From NCBI RefSeq assembly GCF_040581485.1, contig NC_090128.1, positions 8,122,001-8,186,000 of the forward strand: a DNA stretch of 64,000 bases. Reading direction: 5' to 3'. Positions 32,325-45,595 of the stretch are shown piece by piece. This stretch comes from Linepithema humile. Taxonomy: Eukaryota > Arthropoda > Insecta > Hymenoptera > Formicidae. The position numbers were made by a program, and so were the translations under genes. Each line of letters starts with the position of its first letter. The stretch's first letter is position 1. The notes under the pieces were generated by a model. The model was not told where the DNA came from, did not search any database, and was given only the letters and a program-made list of their open reading frames with translations.

Positions 32325-35300
32325 GTACAAGGTGGTCGCTGTAATATAACTAGTGACAGTGGAAAAATGCATTCTTTGATGCCTTTACAATGAAATTTTT
32401 TTCGTGTAAAAGTTTAAATGGCAGAATAATTGTAAGATTATTTTGCATGCAGAATTAGAAGGTTTTGGCGAAGCATTAGAAAATAAAAAATTCTGACCAA
32501 GTCGGTTAATAATTGAATTTGTAAATAGTCGGCACAGTCCTATTTTTTAACGAATTTTAAGAGAATTTTGTTTTAACAGAAATTTTAGAATTAAAAAAAG
32601 AGCTTTTAATTATCTTTTATAACTTTAATGAGATAAAAGGAAAACTTATAACTAAATGCACAGATTTTTTATATAAAAAGAATAAAATTTTTATAAATTT
32701 TTTTCTCTTTAGATAAAACAAAATAATGTTTGAAATTAGTTTATTTCGAAATTAATACTGATATTTGCTTAAATATAAGCAAATATAATAAAAAATATTT
32801 TTTGAAAAAGAAAGTTTTGAAAAAACCACGCATAATTATGCGACATGCAGAATTTTTTATGCATAAAATTCTTGTATGATTGGCGTTGATTTGAGTTGAT
32901 AGCACTTATAGCATAGATTCATTAAAAATGTACGCGTGACAAATTTCTTCGTGAGGCATGCTGTCCGGAGGGTTGTTTTTATTTTGTAGCTAGTACTCGT
33001 TAGTAATTGAGCGTTTCTCAGAGTAGGAAACGCGAGTAGGAAAAGCTTCCATCCTGTCGCTGCCATAAAGTTCGATTCATTCGAACTCTGGTAGTATCTA
33101 GTCTGAAAAGACGAATTCGAGGTTTTACGCCGCTCCATAAACATAAATCTCGCGGCATTTGGTGAATTCCGCCGAACGTTTTTTATTTAATTGAATATAC
33201 ACGAGAAGAGACAATCGAAACAATGAAATAGTTATCATGTAAAAAATAAAATAATAAAAAATAAGAATTGTATAATTTTCTGAATTAATTTAATTTGATT
33301 TAAAAATTGAAAATGTAGCAAATATAATCATGATTTTAAACAATTTACTTATCTTCGTTTACTCGATCTTTGAAAGGATTGGAAAATTAATACGATAGGA
33401 GGATACAACTTTGCAAATTATGAAAAAGTTTAAGTTTTTTTATTTTTTTTTATAATAGACGTATGTGAATGAATCGGCGTAACTTTGCGACGTCTATCGT
33501 CAGCATAAATACGTACATGTACATGTTTTTGCAAAGAAGCGTTTCTCGATCCCCGCGTCTTGTTACGTCATGTCGGAAGAGGGGTGAGTCTGCGCGCTCA
33601 GACATCCCGGGGAAACATTAGGCTCGGTTTCGAGCGTGGAAATTCGATAAGGCCGCCTCGTCGCAGTCGGCCAATAATTCTGCGGCGATGCTTTCGCGCA
33701 GACTTCCGGCGAGTCCGCGATATATCAGTCCCGAGGGCCCGGGGCGAGCCGGAACCGGAAACCGTCAATCATAGGACTAAGTTAACGCCGAGTCCGCTCT
33801 GCCCGCCGCTACAGGGCGGTTGCGAATCCCCGTACCGTCGTACAAACCGTTTTATGGACCCACCCCGACGTTCCCGCCTTGTAACTCAGACCACCCGTTT
33901 CACTCCTCCCGAGCCGTCATCTCTCTAAAATATACTTTCGAGAAGCGGGCATCGATTTTTTCATAAATAACCGCCCACCTGGCCGCCCGCCGTCCGGTAA
34001 ATCTTTCGATCTGCTCTCGCTTCTACCAGCCACCCGTTCGGACCGCTTAATTCCGCGGCGAGGCGCGCGTAGATACAGCGCAAAGCACTTTACGCGACAA
34101 TGTAGCGGGATTATGTACAGCGAGAGCCTCGAAGGGATCTGACCCACAGCATGTTGGCGGTTTTCAACCCTTTACTCGAGCATTAGCGGATTGTTCTTTC
34201 TTGATCGGGAACGAAAGGGAGATGCTATTAATGTGTCCGATAATCATAGCTGCAAAAACGATTATATGAATCTTTGCAATAATACGTTAAAAGAGAACGC
34301 GCTTTTTATGCACAAATATGAATATTTTATGATTAATAGAATAGAATAACAATTACGGATTTTAAAAGAAATATATTTCACAAAAAATTGATTGAAAAGT
34401 CTATTTTATGAATAGATATTGATTTGGTGCTCCGAGCAACTTTGTTGAGATAGATCTTTCAATTTTGTTGAATTTAATTTGAATTTTCCGTATAATTCTA
34501 CATCTGCACATAACATTGACAATAACTTCTATCCAATGATGTACGCGAAACAAGAGGATTTAACACATTACGATATTGCGAATACTGAAACAACGCGGTT
34601 AAAACGATACGATTAGTATTTTATACGCGGAGATATCTATTTGCGACAAGTAAAAAGGGCAAGCGGGAACGTTGCCAAATCCAGCACCGCGAAAGTTTCC
34701 AAGTTTCGTCTGGGGACGCGTTTAACGACGTATCGAATAACGTGCGCCGAATAATCATCGAGTTTAGCCCCCGAGTCTTCACCCTGCATAGGTATGACGC
34801 GTACCCCCTCCCCCACTCCCCGCCGCCCGCCCACTCTTATAACGGGCGAAATTTTACGGACCGTTTTATGTCCGGTCATTAGCGAGATCGGTGGTGGCCT
34901 CCGTTTCTCGCTTTTACGACCAACTCGCGCGCCCGTATCGGCGACCGTTTGGAAAAAATAAAACGCCAACAGCATCGCCGACGCGATTGGCTCTTTCGGA
35001 TTTTGCGTGCAACCTGAAATTCCGCTCGGCGCAAACTGCGTCAGCTAAAAACTGAAATTGAGTGCGATCTCCGAAAAAAGTACAGCGAAATTTATGCCTT
35101 AAGTTATTTGGATATAAAAAATATTCGATATTACAATTTATTGTTTTACATTTGCATTAAATCACTCAAAGTTTATCTTATTTTATTTTACACCTTCACA
35201 TATTTGCATTATATATTAATATTGCGAAATATTTTTATCACACTCTTATTTTGCGACAACATCCTTGCAGCAATTTTTATCAATTGATACGATTAAAGAA

Positions 35301-37860
35301 TTGATTAATAAAACTTTAAATTTGTTCAAAAGTTTAAGAATGGAAGAAGCGACGACAATCCTCGTTTTGTCATATCAGAATGACGTGTCGTCTGTCAGAA
35401 AGGAAAATCTGTCGATCGCCAGCCAGCGACTGATCGCCCGACAACATTCACATTAATTAATCATGATGTAACGAGCGTAGCGATTGTGGCGACGAGAACG
35501 GTATTTCCGGGTGAGATGCTCCCCGAATGTTTCCAAGTGCGCTCACGATGAAATATCGCGACGTGTCTCGCATACGTGGCCATTATGCAGATTCCGGGAG
35601 TCGTAATAACGACAGCTCGGATCGACGGCGCATTTTTATTCCGCGCGTCTCCTTTTGCTCTTTTGCTCTTTTTTTTCTCGTTTTTTTTTCACCGCATCTC
35701 CGCCGTGTGACGAGCAACCGGCTCGTCACGAATCCCGTATTTTTTCGACGTGAGTTACGAGCCGATGCGAACAGTGGTTAAAACGGGCCGAACTCTAATT
35801 CTCCCCGGACGTTAACAGCCGCGAAAGGATAGCCACGTACAGACCGTGGCGCGCGTGATACAAGGATGGCACGGGTACATCTATAATTCATGTAATCAAT
35901 TGGCGAAACGAACGTAACTTAGCCGCGGTTTAAGCGTTCAGCTTTTACGAGCGAGTTTGCGAGAAAAAACGTGGACTCGTTGAGAAAAGAGCGCCGGTGC
36001 CGGAGTCTTTGGGACGGGCGCATCCGCATTTTCCACACCGTAGTTTTCAAGAATTCCGTGTGCATTCTGGAAACTCTTGCAGCATCAAAGTCTTCAAGTT
36101 ATAAAGTTTTCAAGTCGCTTGCATAATCTTGGTAACTTATTCGCTATTATACGGTAAATAGGGAAAAGATTAATATGTGCAGGAAAATGGACACTCGAAA
36201 CGTACAATTGAATATTGATATTGCTTAATGGAGGATTAAAATTGTGCAGAGAAAGTGCTTTCGTTATTTATCTTTTGTTAGTATTATGAAATTAAAGTTT
36301 GAATAAATAATGATTTAGTCGATGGATACATAATTTATGAATCGTTCGCCGGAACGATATATCGTAAAAATGGCATTTTTAAACGACCTGTTAGTGATAG
36401 GCGATCGAACGTTCTCAAGTTGTTTCGTCGGAAGCTCGTATAAACCGTGCGATCGTGAAAATTCTGAGCACTTGAAGAATGTAATGGAAGTTTAATAAGT
36501 TTTGGTAACATGATCGGAGGATTAAGAGTCTCTAGCAGGCGCGATTTTCTTTAAAAATTTATACAATTGTTTGCTATATAGTCGTCGGCCTCTAATTAAC
36601 GTTAATCAACTTATTTATCGGTCTTTGTATCCGTGTGTACAGCAAGAAACAACATAATCGATCTTGGAACGCGTTACTTAGTCACCTTGGAAGTTTTGCC
36701 GATGGTCCGTAAAGAGCGGGTTGAAATAATGTACCATGACACGGTGGTGGTTGTAGATGCCCGACCCCATCGCATGCTGCGAGAGCGAGAAAGAGCGAGC
36801 GAGAGCGCGGCTACTCCACCTTCGTCGGCCAAAACGCTCGCGTCCTACACTTAAAGCGTAATACCTCTGGAGTATATAACACGGTCTGCTAGCATAAACT
36901 TTATGATGATGAGGGAGGATCGGGCGGAGTCTTCGAAGTCCTGCGGCCAACCTTCTTAACAGCACCTCGTAGCGTCGGTATTCAATACTCCTTCTCGAAG
37001 CGCGATTTTTACATCGCTACCGTGCGATAAACAGAAGGTATGCAGCGATTATCGCGGCGACGGTATCAGGATTTGCGAAGATATTTCGGAGTATCGCATA
37101 CGGCTGCAGAGAGAAAGTTTAGTTCCCATACGCATTCGTGTATCGCAAAACTTGATGAAAGTTCTATGTCGATATGCCACAAATGTGTAAGATTATATAT
37201 AAAAAGTTTTTGCTAATATAGTTTTTTAAATATCCGATTACACGCTAATGAGAGGAAGTTTAATTAAGAACTTGATTCATATTAAATTACTATTGTTAGA
37301 GTTCTCAGATGTTATGAGAATTGATAAAATTTTGAAATATATTTCTTTGCTTTCTTTTACTTTGTCAGTATTTTATCGAATTGATTAGATTTTAGTATTA
37401 TCTGCTCTATTAAGTCATCTTGTGCAAACTCTTTGCGAATCGATCAAAGGTATTGTTGCTATTAGACCTTAACAGATCAATGATTATTTGCCGAAGTGCA
37501 CAATCTTGTTAACCGATGAAATTACAGTGAAATCCTCTGTAGGGAAGGAATCAACGCCCCTCGTCATCCCCTTTCAGGAGATGTTTATACTCGCAGGGGC
37601 GCTTTCGCGTTAATCCCGACAATTTCGACGCGCAATTCCGGTGAGAACGAATTCGACCGCCATTGTTCCATGTTGCTAGTGCAAAAAAAAGAGATATCCG
37701 CATTTGCATGAAAATATCCGTGGCTTCGGCAGACCGTGCGCACCCTCGTCGGATGAATTCCCGGCGTGGCGTTCGAGCGGGACACCCTTACAATACCGCA
37801 AATTTCGCGCGTGAAGGGTTGATACTTGACAAGAGGAAGGAGTTGGATGAGGGGTCGACC
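32325..37860. other. Long non-coding stretch with CpG-rich blocks
   Basis: CpG-rich blocks near 33540-34150, 34640-35060, 35480-36010 and 36630-37150 alternate with AT-rich DNA. The longest frames (122 codons at 33560-33928 plus; 112 codons at 34637-34975 minus) are Arg/Pro/Ser-rich, sit in these blocks and lack domains, so I do not call genes. No repeat pairs recognised. Confidence 0.5.
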
Positions 37861-37910
37861 TATACGTATATATATATATATATAGCATATATATATACAC
37901 GTATATATAC
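37861..37910. repeat. TA-rich simple repeat
   Basis: TATA tract interrupted by GC and CACG, self-complementary. Confidence 0.9.
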
Positions 37911-38049
37911 ATTGTAATGTTGCCGTTTCATGGGCCTAAAGAACGGGCAAAACGCAACAACAATTTCCTTAATCCGATAGATAAGAGCTACCGAGCACCG
38001 AAATCTCCCCGAGTGGTATAGGCTAGATTTTAAGAATTATAACTAATTC

Positions 38050-38500
38050 ACGTGAATTTTACTATGTGTTGGCGCCTCATCGAGCTACCGGGAAGATCAA
38101 CGAGCAGAAACGAGGCCACGGCAGAGCAGGGCAGAGGACATTGGCGAAACGAAGTAACACAAGGCAAAATAACGGTGGATTCCGGGTCTGGACGGAGCGA
38201 GGGGGAGCCGCTATGAACGAGCGTAGGAAGAAGCCCGCCCGGGGAGCTAGGCAGGGCCAAGGATCCGAAGGGATCGGAGCCAGAAAACAGGAGTCACCAG
38301 AGAATCCCGACTGTACCGGCCGCCGAGAGGAGCGGATGACGAAATAGCGGCCCCCGATAGCCCACGTGGACCCGGGACACCGTAGGACCAAGAACAAATG
38401 AGGCAAATGATAGCCGAATATGAATTTGGCGCCGGCTGACGGAGCTCCGGGATCGAGCGCCACTGACGGGCGCCTAAGATCACGCGGGTGAGGACGCACG
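38050..38500. other. GC-rich block with overlapping open frames on both strands
   Basis: A 93-codon plus frame (38066-38347) and a 140-codon minus frame (38077-38499) overlap. The plus frame is Gly/Arg/Glu-rich, the minus frame Pro/Ser/Leu-rich. Neither has a recognisable domain. TTGGCGCC occurs twice (38069 and 38421), which resembles retroelement primer-binding starts but no LTR borders are visible. Probably part of the CpG-rich 5' region of a gene. Confidence 0.35.
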
Positions 38501-39670
38501 CTAATTGGTCGCGCGACCAGCGTCGCGAGCGCGGTAACGGCCGAGCCGCCTAATTTTCGACCCGTGATTGATCGCGATCCATGGCTCGTCCTGTTGCATT
38601 CCGGCTGTCGTTAAGTAAAGCGCGAGTGTTACCGCCTGCCATGAGCCGAGCGAGAGATAGCGAGAGAGACACAGAGCGAGAGAGAGAGCGAGAGAGCGAG
38701 AAGCTGCGTCAGGCGAGCAGAATATCGGTGAGATTGCTGATACATTATTCTTGTTGCAAATTGGGAATTTCGCGAGAATTCCATGGCGTCGCGAGGTCGT
38801 TCGCTCGGTATTTAGTGTCTTGCGTCTAGTGTGCCCTTCTGAGTCAAAGGTCGCGACGGATAAGCTAACGTCGTCGGCCACACGTTTTAATGAATTCTTG
38901 CCGTGAATTTTGTTGTTTCGGTGAGGCTTTCGAGCTTCCGGGAAATTAGACCGAGCGAGCGTACCCGCGAGAGCAAAGTACCGCGTTCGTAAGTAGGGAT
39001 TGTGAGTGTAACGTGCTTGAGACACCGGGGAGATCGCCGTGAGCGCAATCAACTGTTTGTGCCGTCCGTGTGTAGCATGAGTGCGAGAGAGATAGCGCGC
39101 GACAATTGTACCGCGCGTTGTAACTGTCGTAGCGTGTGTGACCGCCATTTTGTGTAAATGTAATTCCGTATTGTGCTGTCCGTCTCGTTCGCGTTATAAA
39201 TTCGCGTCCGCGTCTGTGAGCCGTATTCGGTAAAATCCGGTTTTGTTAGCTATTAAGTAAGGCCGCGTCGGCCTATCGCGTATCCGTGCTCTGTAGTCCC
39301 GCGAACTTATGCGTTTCGCGTGTCAGATCCGAACCTATTAATGTTATTTTCTTTTACATTTTGAACAGCTTCACTTATTGTAAGGTATCGTAGGTTAATT
39401 TTGCTCGAGATCCGCCGCTAAGTGTCGGCTTAGTATTCTGGTTTTGTTTGAGTGATCTATTCGAGCCGTTTCGAATTGTATTGCGCGCATTGCTCGGCGA
39501 CAGACAGACAGTAAATTCCATATTTCGTTCATCCCCTATTTCAATTCATTTCATTGAGTTCAATCCAACTTTTCTACTTACTCGAGCGAATTATACTATT
39601 GCAAACTCGATAAGAATATGCATTGACATTACACGCAGTGTATTAGTGCTTTGCAAATTATAAAGCGGAC
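38500..39670 (+). promoter_or_regulatory. CpG-rich promoter and first-exon candidate
   Basis: More than 1 kb of CpG-dense DNA with a GAGA-rich tract (38648-38702), a good donor-like GTAAGT at 38990, and a CCGCCATTTTGTG string near 39131 that matches YY1/Pho sites common near metazoan starts. GAGA tracts are bound by GAGA factor in insects. There is no long conserved reading frame. I infer a plus-strand promoter with non-coding first exon; a retroelement leader is an alternative. Confidence 0.35.
38648..38702. repeat. GAGA/GAGC-rich simple repeat
   Basis: Imperfect GA tract with GC and AC interruptions. Confidence 0.9.
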
Positions 39671-40000
39671 GCACCGTGTATTATAACGCGCCGTGTATAT
39701 CTATGCTCGTATCTGTGCACATACTATAAAAAATATATAAAATAACTGTAAATTTACTTAGGAAATATATTTCATTACAATAATCGAAATTAATTTTATC
39801 TGCAGGTTGTAAATTTATCCATCTGTGTGACAGTTTATACTTATAATATTTGGTTATGCGTATGGCATAAGAGTTAGCATCTGTCTAATTATTATTCAAG
39901 GAATACAATTGTATTTATATTATTAATATTATAATAATGTTATTACTATTAAGTTGTATGTTATAATTCTGTTTTAATAGATTTACTTGTGTTTTACAGA

Positions 40001-40755
40001 TAAATTTTTCTGCGTCGTTGAATCGTCATTCGTTTCGCGTAATTCCGCCGTAATTTTGTTTCGTCGGGAGTGCCGTTAATGCCGGAAGTGCCGTGATGGT
40101 TTTGCATGAAACGCGTACGAAACGCCGTATTTTAAACGATGCATTTTCGCCAAATGCTACGATAAATATCAGGACACGATCGAACCGCTTTCAAGGGGGG
40201 CTTTCTTCTCGACTTTTCGGCTCGGGGGAGGCGAGGATCGGTTTTTATCATGGGAGGGGCCCTTCAGTGTCAGACATGCCAACATGTGATGCATGATGCA
40301 TGATTCATGTTACTTTTTGTATGCTCAAAAAAGCATGCTGTCACTACTGCATGATAGTAACATTTAAATCATAGGATCCACGGCATAGAAGTCAGCATGT
40401 TTTGACTTGAGTTCCGTTGGTATTGGCACCGAAATGCTACTGATATCCGGTTGACTCCATGACTAATCGCACTTTATTTCCTTCGAGCTTATGCCTTCTG
40501 TTTTGAGATAATCGTGTCCCAATTGATAAATGCAGTCGTCTTAAAAGCGGACGTAACTCGCGCGTAACGTTGCAACTTGGGCAGTTCGGTTCGATTCGCC
40601 TGCGGGAGTGCCGTTTAAAGTGTCGCGCGATTTTCGGCACGCGCGCTAACAATGCGCGCATCGCGAACGCGTGTGAGTTCGAAAGTCCGCTGGGAGCAGA
40701 AGGAGGAGGAGGAGGAGGAGGAGGCGGCATCGGGCGGTAGCAGAACGACGATACG
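40001..40755 (+). CDS. Candidate 5' exon with start codon 40652 and splice donor at 40756
   Basis: A TTTTACAG acceptor precedes 40001 and CG|GTAAGTAA follows 40755. The segment is CpG-rich in its second half. From ATG 40652 (context TAACAATG) a frame stays open for 34 codons to the donor, encoding a basic start, then K followed by a run of seven Glu from a GAG repeat (40701-40724), then AASGGSRTT. Upstream ATGs give short frames only (for example 40093-40296), so most of the exon would be 5' leader. The remaining exons would lie to the right, and I could not identify them in this window. The minus-strand 97-codon proline-rich frame here is the shadow of the Glu run. Confidence 0.35.
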
Positions 40756-43700
40756 GTAAGTAACTTATCGCAAAAAATGCAGACTTCTTCAGCGATGATG
40801 AAAGGGCTTTAATATGAGTGTAGAATTATGTATAAGCTAGATTTTTTATTCATTAAAATTATTTATTTTGGTAACGTAAAAATCTCTATTTAAATGAAGA
40901 TGTAAAATATAAATATAAGACAAGTATGGAAAAATAATAATATAAGAAAATAACACATTTCAAATAGATATCCGCGAAACCTGATAATTTGAATTTTTAA
41001 TCCTTGCTTTTCTCTTGATTCAATCTTATATATTTATATATTTGTCTAGCTTATATATACAATCTTAATAATTAATGTCTACAAATAATCTGAATTTAGG
41101 CAATTTTTATTCTTGCTAATATTTAACTGAATAATGAAAAATTCAAGCGGGAGTCGAATTTTTCGCATAAATAATATTTTCGAAGAACCCGGCGAGCCTC
41201 TTTGTAAAAATTTCGTTCGCATAGGAAGACGGCACAACTTTCTTTTCGCCGGAATCATTATGCATTCGGAGAGTTTTGAAATAAATAAGGCGCGCAGCGG
41301 ATTCGTATCGTGCTTCTAAGTGTTCCCCTAAGCGCATTCATTTTGGAGGCTAAACTTTTCGATGCATTTTAATTAGGAACCGCCTTCTTAACGCCTGTTA
41401 AAGGATTACTCGAGCAACGACGAGCTGGGAAGATTGCACGGTCGGGTAGCTGTTTTTAAGCTTGTCTTTACTCTGTCTTTGACGTCGAACGGGGCTAAAA
41501 GCTTCCGCGATGTAGATACTTCGATTTTATAGACCAGGTATGCATAATAGAAAAGGTTATTGGTAAAAGTGGCGCCAGTCACGGCCGTGCACTTTTCGCT
41601 GCGCGATACTTTATTCACGTCGGCGATCTGCTTGCCAGTTTTTCCGGCGCTTTAATGGTGTCGTCAAAATCGCTTCACTCACCCGTCAATTTCGAATCCG
41701 CGTTATGTCTACTTTTCACAGCGATTTTTAAGCTCAGAAAACTGTATGGATTTAATCGGTCGCAAAGTGTGGTTCTATAATTAATGACAAAGTTGTGTAT
41801 GAATTAATATTAATTAATAAATTAAAGCAATTAAATTAAAGAATCACATCAATTAATTTAAATTATAAAATAATGAGTTGCATTAGAATATTTTGCATCA
41901 CGATGCATTTTATCGATTTCTTTACTAATTCTAAGACTTCAATATTTGTCGCAATATTTTGAATTTATTAGTAAGACAAACAAACTCTTCTTTCTTTTAA
42001 ATACGTAACAATTTTTCTATGTCACGATTTTTGCATTTATTTTATAGCTCGTTACGCGAGATATTAAGAGCGATTGTAACGAAATGCATTGATGTCGCGA
42101 GGAGGAGACACAAAAGCCAGTCGTTCCTTATCGTTAATCATCCGAGACGTGTTTGAGTGGATGTTTGTAGCGTTCCGCAAAACGAGGTCAATTATGTAAA
42201 AATTGTTTTGCGTGTCTCGAAGACACTGTATATTTGACGTCAGGTTGACGCCTTCTATATTATATCGATCATCAGTTCAGCCGGCCACTGCAATGCAGTC
42301 GGCAATGCCGCTCAGCTTTTGCAAGCTTCTCTCTTTCTCTCCCTCCTCCTTTTTCTTTCTCTTCAATTTGCATTCTACAATTCCACTACTGACAGATATT
42401 CACGTACCTATTTACATTTCTTCCGTTACTCTCGTCGCTATCATTCCTTAGTCTCTGTCCCATCGCGGCTTTCCACTGCAGCTTCACAAAAAGCTCTCTC
42501 TGAAATATTTCAGTTTACATTTATTCGTTCAAGTTATTTATATTGAAATATAATTACGAGTCATTTGCGCGGATCTTAGCGACACTGTAAATTGTGACGT
42601 CATTTTCAGATCGAAAAGCGGAAAGGTTTCTTTTTACAGAGTGTTTTAATTTTATACAATAAGCAAATAAAATTATAATTTTCGAAAATTGATTTTCTTA
42701 CACTATAACTTATCTATTACGTTATTCGCTATTTTTTCACAATAATTATTAATTTTTTTTTTTTAAATTAATTGTTAGCACTGAACACAATTAGCTGAAC
42801 ATAGTTTCATATAATTAATTACTAATTAAAAATTATTGCATATTTTTATAGTAATGAAAGACAATCTCGTTTGTTTATTTTTGTTGTAATTTTATTTTTT
42901 TACGTGTTTGCATATATATCAGAATCACAACTGCGCGAAACAAGCTATCGTTTTACGTAGATTCGATTTACACGTCGATGTAACGAGGAAGAATTAATTA
43001 CGCTAATGAACTGGTAGTACCCGTTATTCGCGATTAATCATACTGCGTGTATAGAACTGACATAATGCGGTAGATGAAGTAGAAACTTGCCGCGTTGGGC
43101 AGCCATTGGCAGGCGCCTGTTGCCATGATCGCTCATCATGCGCCCAAATATCGAGGCAAACCCATCAAGGGGGGATTCCAGCTGCATTATTATACTATCC
43201 AAGTTTCTCCCTGCTTGCGAACCGGAGAACAACCAACAGAGATTACTAGATATTGGGATGAATTGAATGCTTCAAAGATTCCAAGATTCAAAGCTCTATA
43301 GATCTAAAATAATTTTATTCTGGAAATTGTTCCAAAATTAAAAAAATGAGAAACTGAATTTACGCGTTATTAGTGAAATGTGAGGCTTTGACTTTTTAAA
43401 ATTTTAAAGAAGATTCTAAATATAAAAGTATATTTTTTTTGGAATATCGTAGAAATTCAAAGATTCTCTCCTTTATTTAACTAAAAGTTAAAAATCGTAG
43501 AATTAGAAAAGAATGAGATTGAAAAATTTGAGTTTACAAAAATAGAAATTCCGATCTATCTTTAATTCTATTTTTAAAAGCTCCAAGACTGCAAAAATTT
43601 CCAAATTTTCTCAAGCCAGAAAGTATAGCTTCCACTTTAAAAAGTCAAAGCTTGAATGCATTTCGATTATATCGCAAGCTAGAAATCCTTCACGGTAGCG

Positions 43701-45010
43701 CTTTTCTAGACACACTCGTGTTGGATAGAGCCACTCGGCATAAACTGTCTGTCGGCAGAGATTGAACCCGAGGGAGACGGAAAGGAAAGGTAGACAAACA
43801 ATCGACCTTCTGGACATCTTCGCGATAGTGTTTCGTGTTGAAGGGTCGGGTATATCTACTTGCAAGATCGTTTGCACGGGAAAACGCCGGTAGTTGATGT
43901 TAATTCACGGAGTCAATCCGGGCGAACCGTCAGGCCCATTAGTCGCGCAGCCTAGCGAACCGTTTCCACTCCGGCATGGAAATGGTCTGTTTACAGGATC
44001 ACGGCTGACGGCGTTTAATTTAGCAGTCTACAACGAGCAAAGACGATCGTCGAATCGGGATCTCATCGTCAAAGTAGTAGAATCCGTCGAAGGATTGAAA
44101 TGAGACAGAGAGAGAGAGAGAGATAGATAGATACGTAGCGCGTAATCGCCACGTTAAAATCCGCCGTGAAGCTCCTCGAGGATCTTGCGGGCTCGTCCAA
44201 GGATTACCGCTCGTCCTACGGAATTTTTTTGCCGCCTCCGCTTAAGCTCCCCCGAAGCGCGGGAGGATTATTTAACGGAGATTACGCCGACCGTGTAATG
44301 AAGGTCATTTTGCGATTAGCCCCCTTTCTTTTAGCCGCGGGTCGTCGCGGGTTGTGCAATATTTATTTGCTTCACGTTACGCGAGAGAGCACGCCGTTAA
44401 ATTTATGAAGAGTGTTACGAACTTTTCGTACTCTGCCGCTATATACGTCTCGCGCATGTGAAAGTTACATGCGCAGCATGGTGGAGCGGAAAAGCTCCGG
44501 GACACCATTCGCTTGGTAATTAAATTTAATTAATTAACTCGAAACTCTAGGCTGTGACCATGATCCGCTTTTCCGCGAACATTAAACACTCTCTTCCCGA
44601 GTATTTAATATTCGCGAAAAAGTTTACATAGGCACCTATATAAAGTTACGTTGATCCGCGAATGTTATTCACGGTTATGATTACAAGTTTGAATTGTATG
44701 TGTGAGGCCATTATTAAATTAAATACTAAGTGTGAAGCACGTTTTTCCGCTACTACCAAATGTTGGCTGTGTTAACATTTTATTATCTTCATTGTACACA
44801 GAATAAATTTGTATTTGATCCTTTCATTTTAGCAAATTGTCTGCGGCTTCGTCGTTTCATTACTTATTTGTTCTTCTAAAATTTACTTTTCCAAAATCTG
44901 GTCATTTTTAATATGAAATATTTTTGTAAAATTGGACCTCAATTTTTATTTTAATAAACTAAACATTAGATTTAAAATTAAATAAAAATAATATTGCTTT
45001 GTCATCGCCG
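40756..45010. other. Long non-coding stretch
   Basis: AT-rich with CpG patches near 41120-41330, 42040-42320, 43060-43200, 43680-44020 and 44160-44400. Short frames (60-88 codons) have no domains. A GA/GATA microsatellite lies at 44103-44134. Would be intron 1 if the exon at 40755 is real. Confidence 0.5.
44103..44134. repeat. (GA)n(GATA)n microsatellite
   Basis: GA units followed by three GATA units. Confidence 0.93.
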
Positions 45011-45595
45011 TAGGGTAAAGTGTTCTATTACCGGGTACTATTTATATTTGTTTAAATTTTGATCGGAATTGTTAGAAATTTTGAAAAAATATTATCATAC
45101 TTTGAGCAAAAAGGGTTCCTAATTCCGGGTAGATAATGAATAGGAAGTAAAATAAACTTTTAACGCAATTAATTCTGCTTAAAAAGAATGCGTTGCTAAA
45201 AAATTGAATTACAAGCTTAAAAAGAACGGGAGTTCATTACATTGTACGCGAAACACTATTTTTGTAAACTAAATTAAAACATATTTCGAATGTGAAATAG
45301 AAAATCAACAACTTTAAAAAAAGACAGCAAATTTAAGTAATAGAAACATTTAAAATTTAACTGCAATAAAAGAATTAACGTAATTATAAGTAAAATACTA
45401 CCCGACATCGAGCAATCTACTACTATCTGAAATTAGGAGCAAACACCTGTCTGCTAGTTAGCCAACATCACCTAACTTTGAATGGCGGAGGTATTTTTCA
45501 AATAACACATAAAAACAGCATACTTCAAATTTATTTTCTGACATAAAGATTATTAAGATATCATTAACCACCCGATATTCGGACACTTTACTCTA
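45011..45595. mobile_element. TA-flanked DNA element of about 585 bp, mariner-like
   Basis: Ends TAGGGTAAAGTGT at left and, in inverse, TAGAGTAAAGTGT at right, with the second motif ATTACCGGGT against ATATCGGGTGG. TA occurs at both borders as expected of Tc1/mariner target sites. Sub-terminal motifs (TTCCGGGTAG near 45135, CTACCCGACA near 45399) are also inverted. No transposase frame survives. Confidence 0.7.

Noticed and set aside
33560..33928. 122-codon plus-strand frame
   Set aside because: Arg/Pro-rich, no family resemblance, ends in a CpG-rich patch with frames on both strands.
36170..36215. Possible third hammerhead-like motif (CTCGAAACGTAC)
   Set aside because: Only the GAAAC part matches; no CUGANGA core and no pairing stem I.
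38060..38440. TTGGCGCC strings as retroelement primer-binding sites
   Set aside because: No LTR end precedes either and no gag or pol follows.
38501..39148. 215-codon minus-strand frame
   Set aside because: It runs through the CpG-rich promoter-like region and the GAGA tract (giving Leu-Ser-Arg runs). No domain; plus-strand splice signals are a better explanation of the region.
40580..40615. tRNA-like B box (GGTTCGATTC)
   Set aside because: No A box or cloverleaf upstream; the string lies in a CpG-rich exon candidate.
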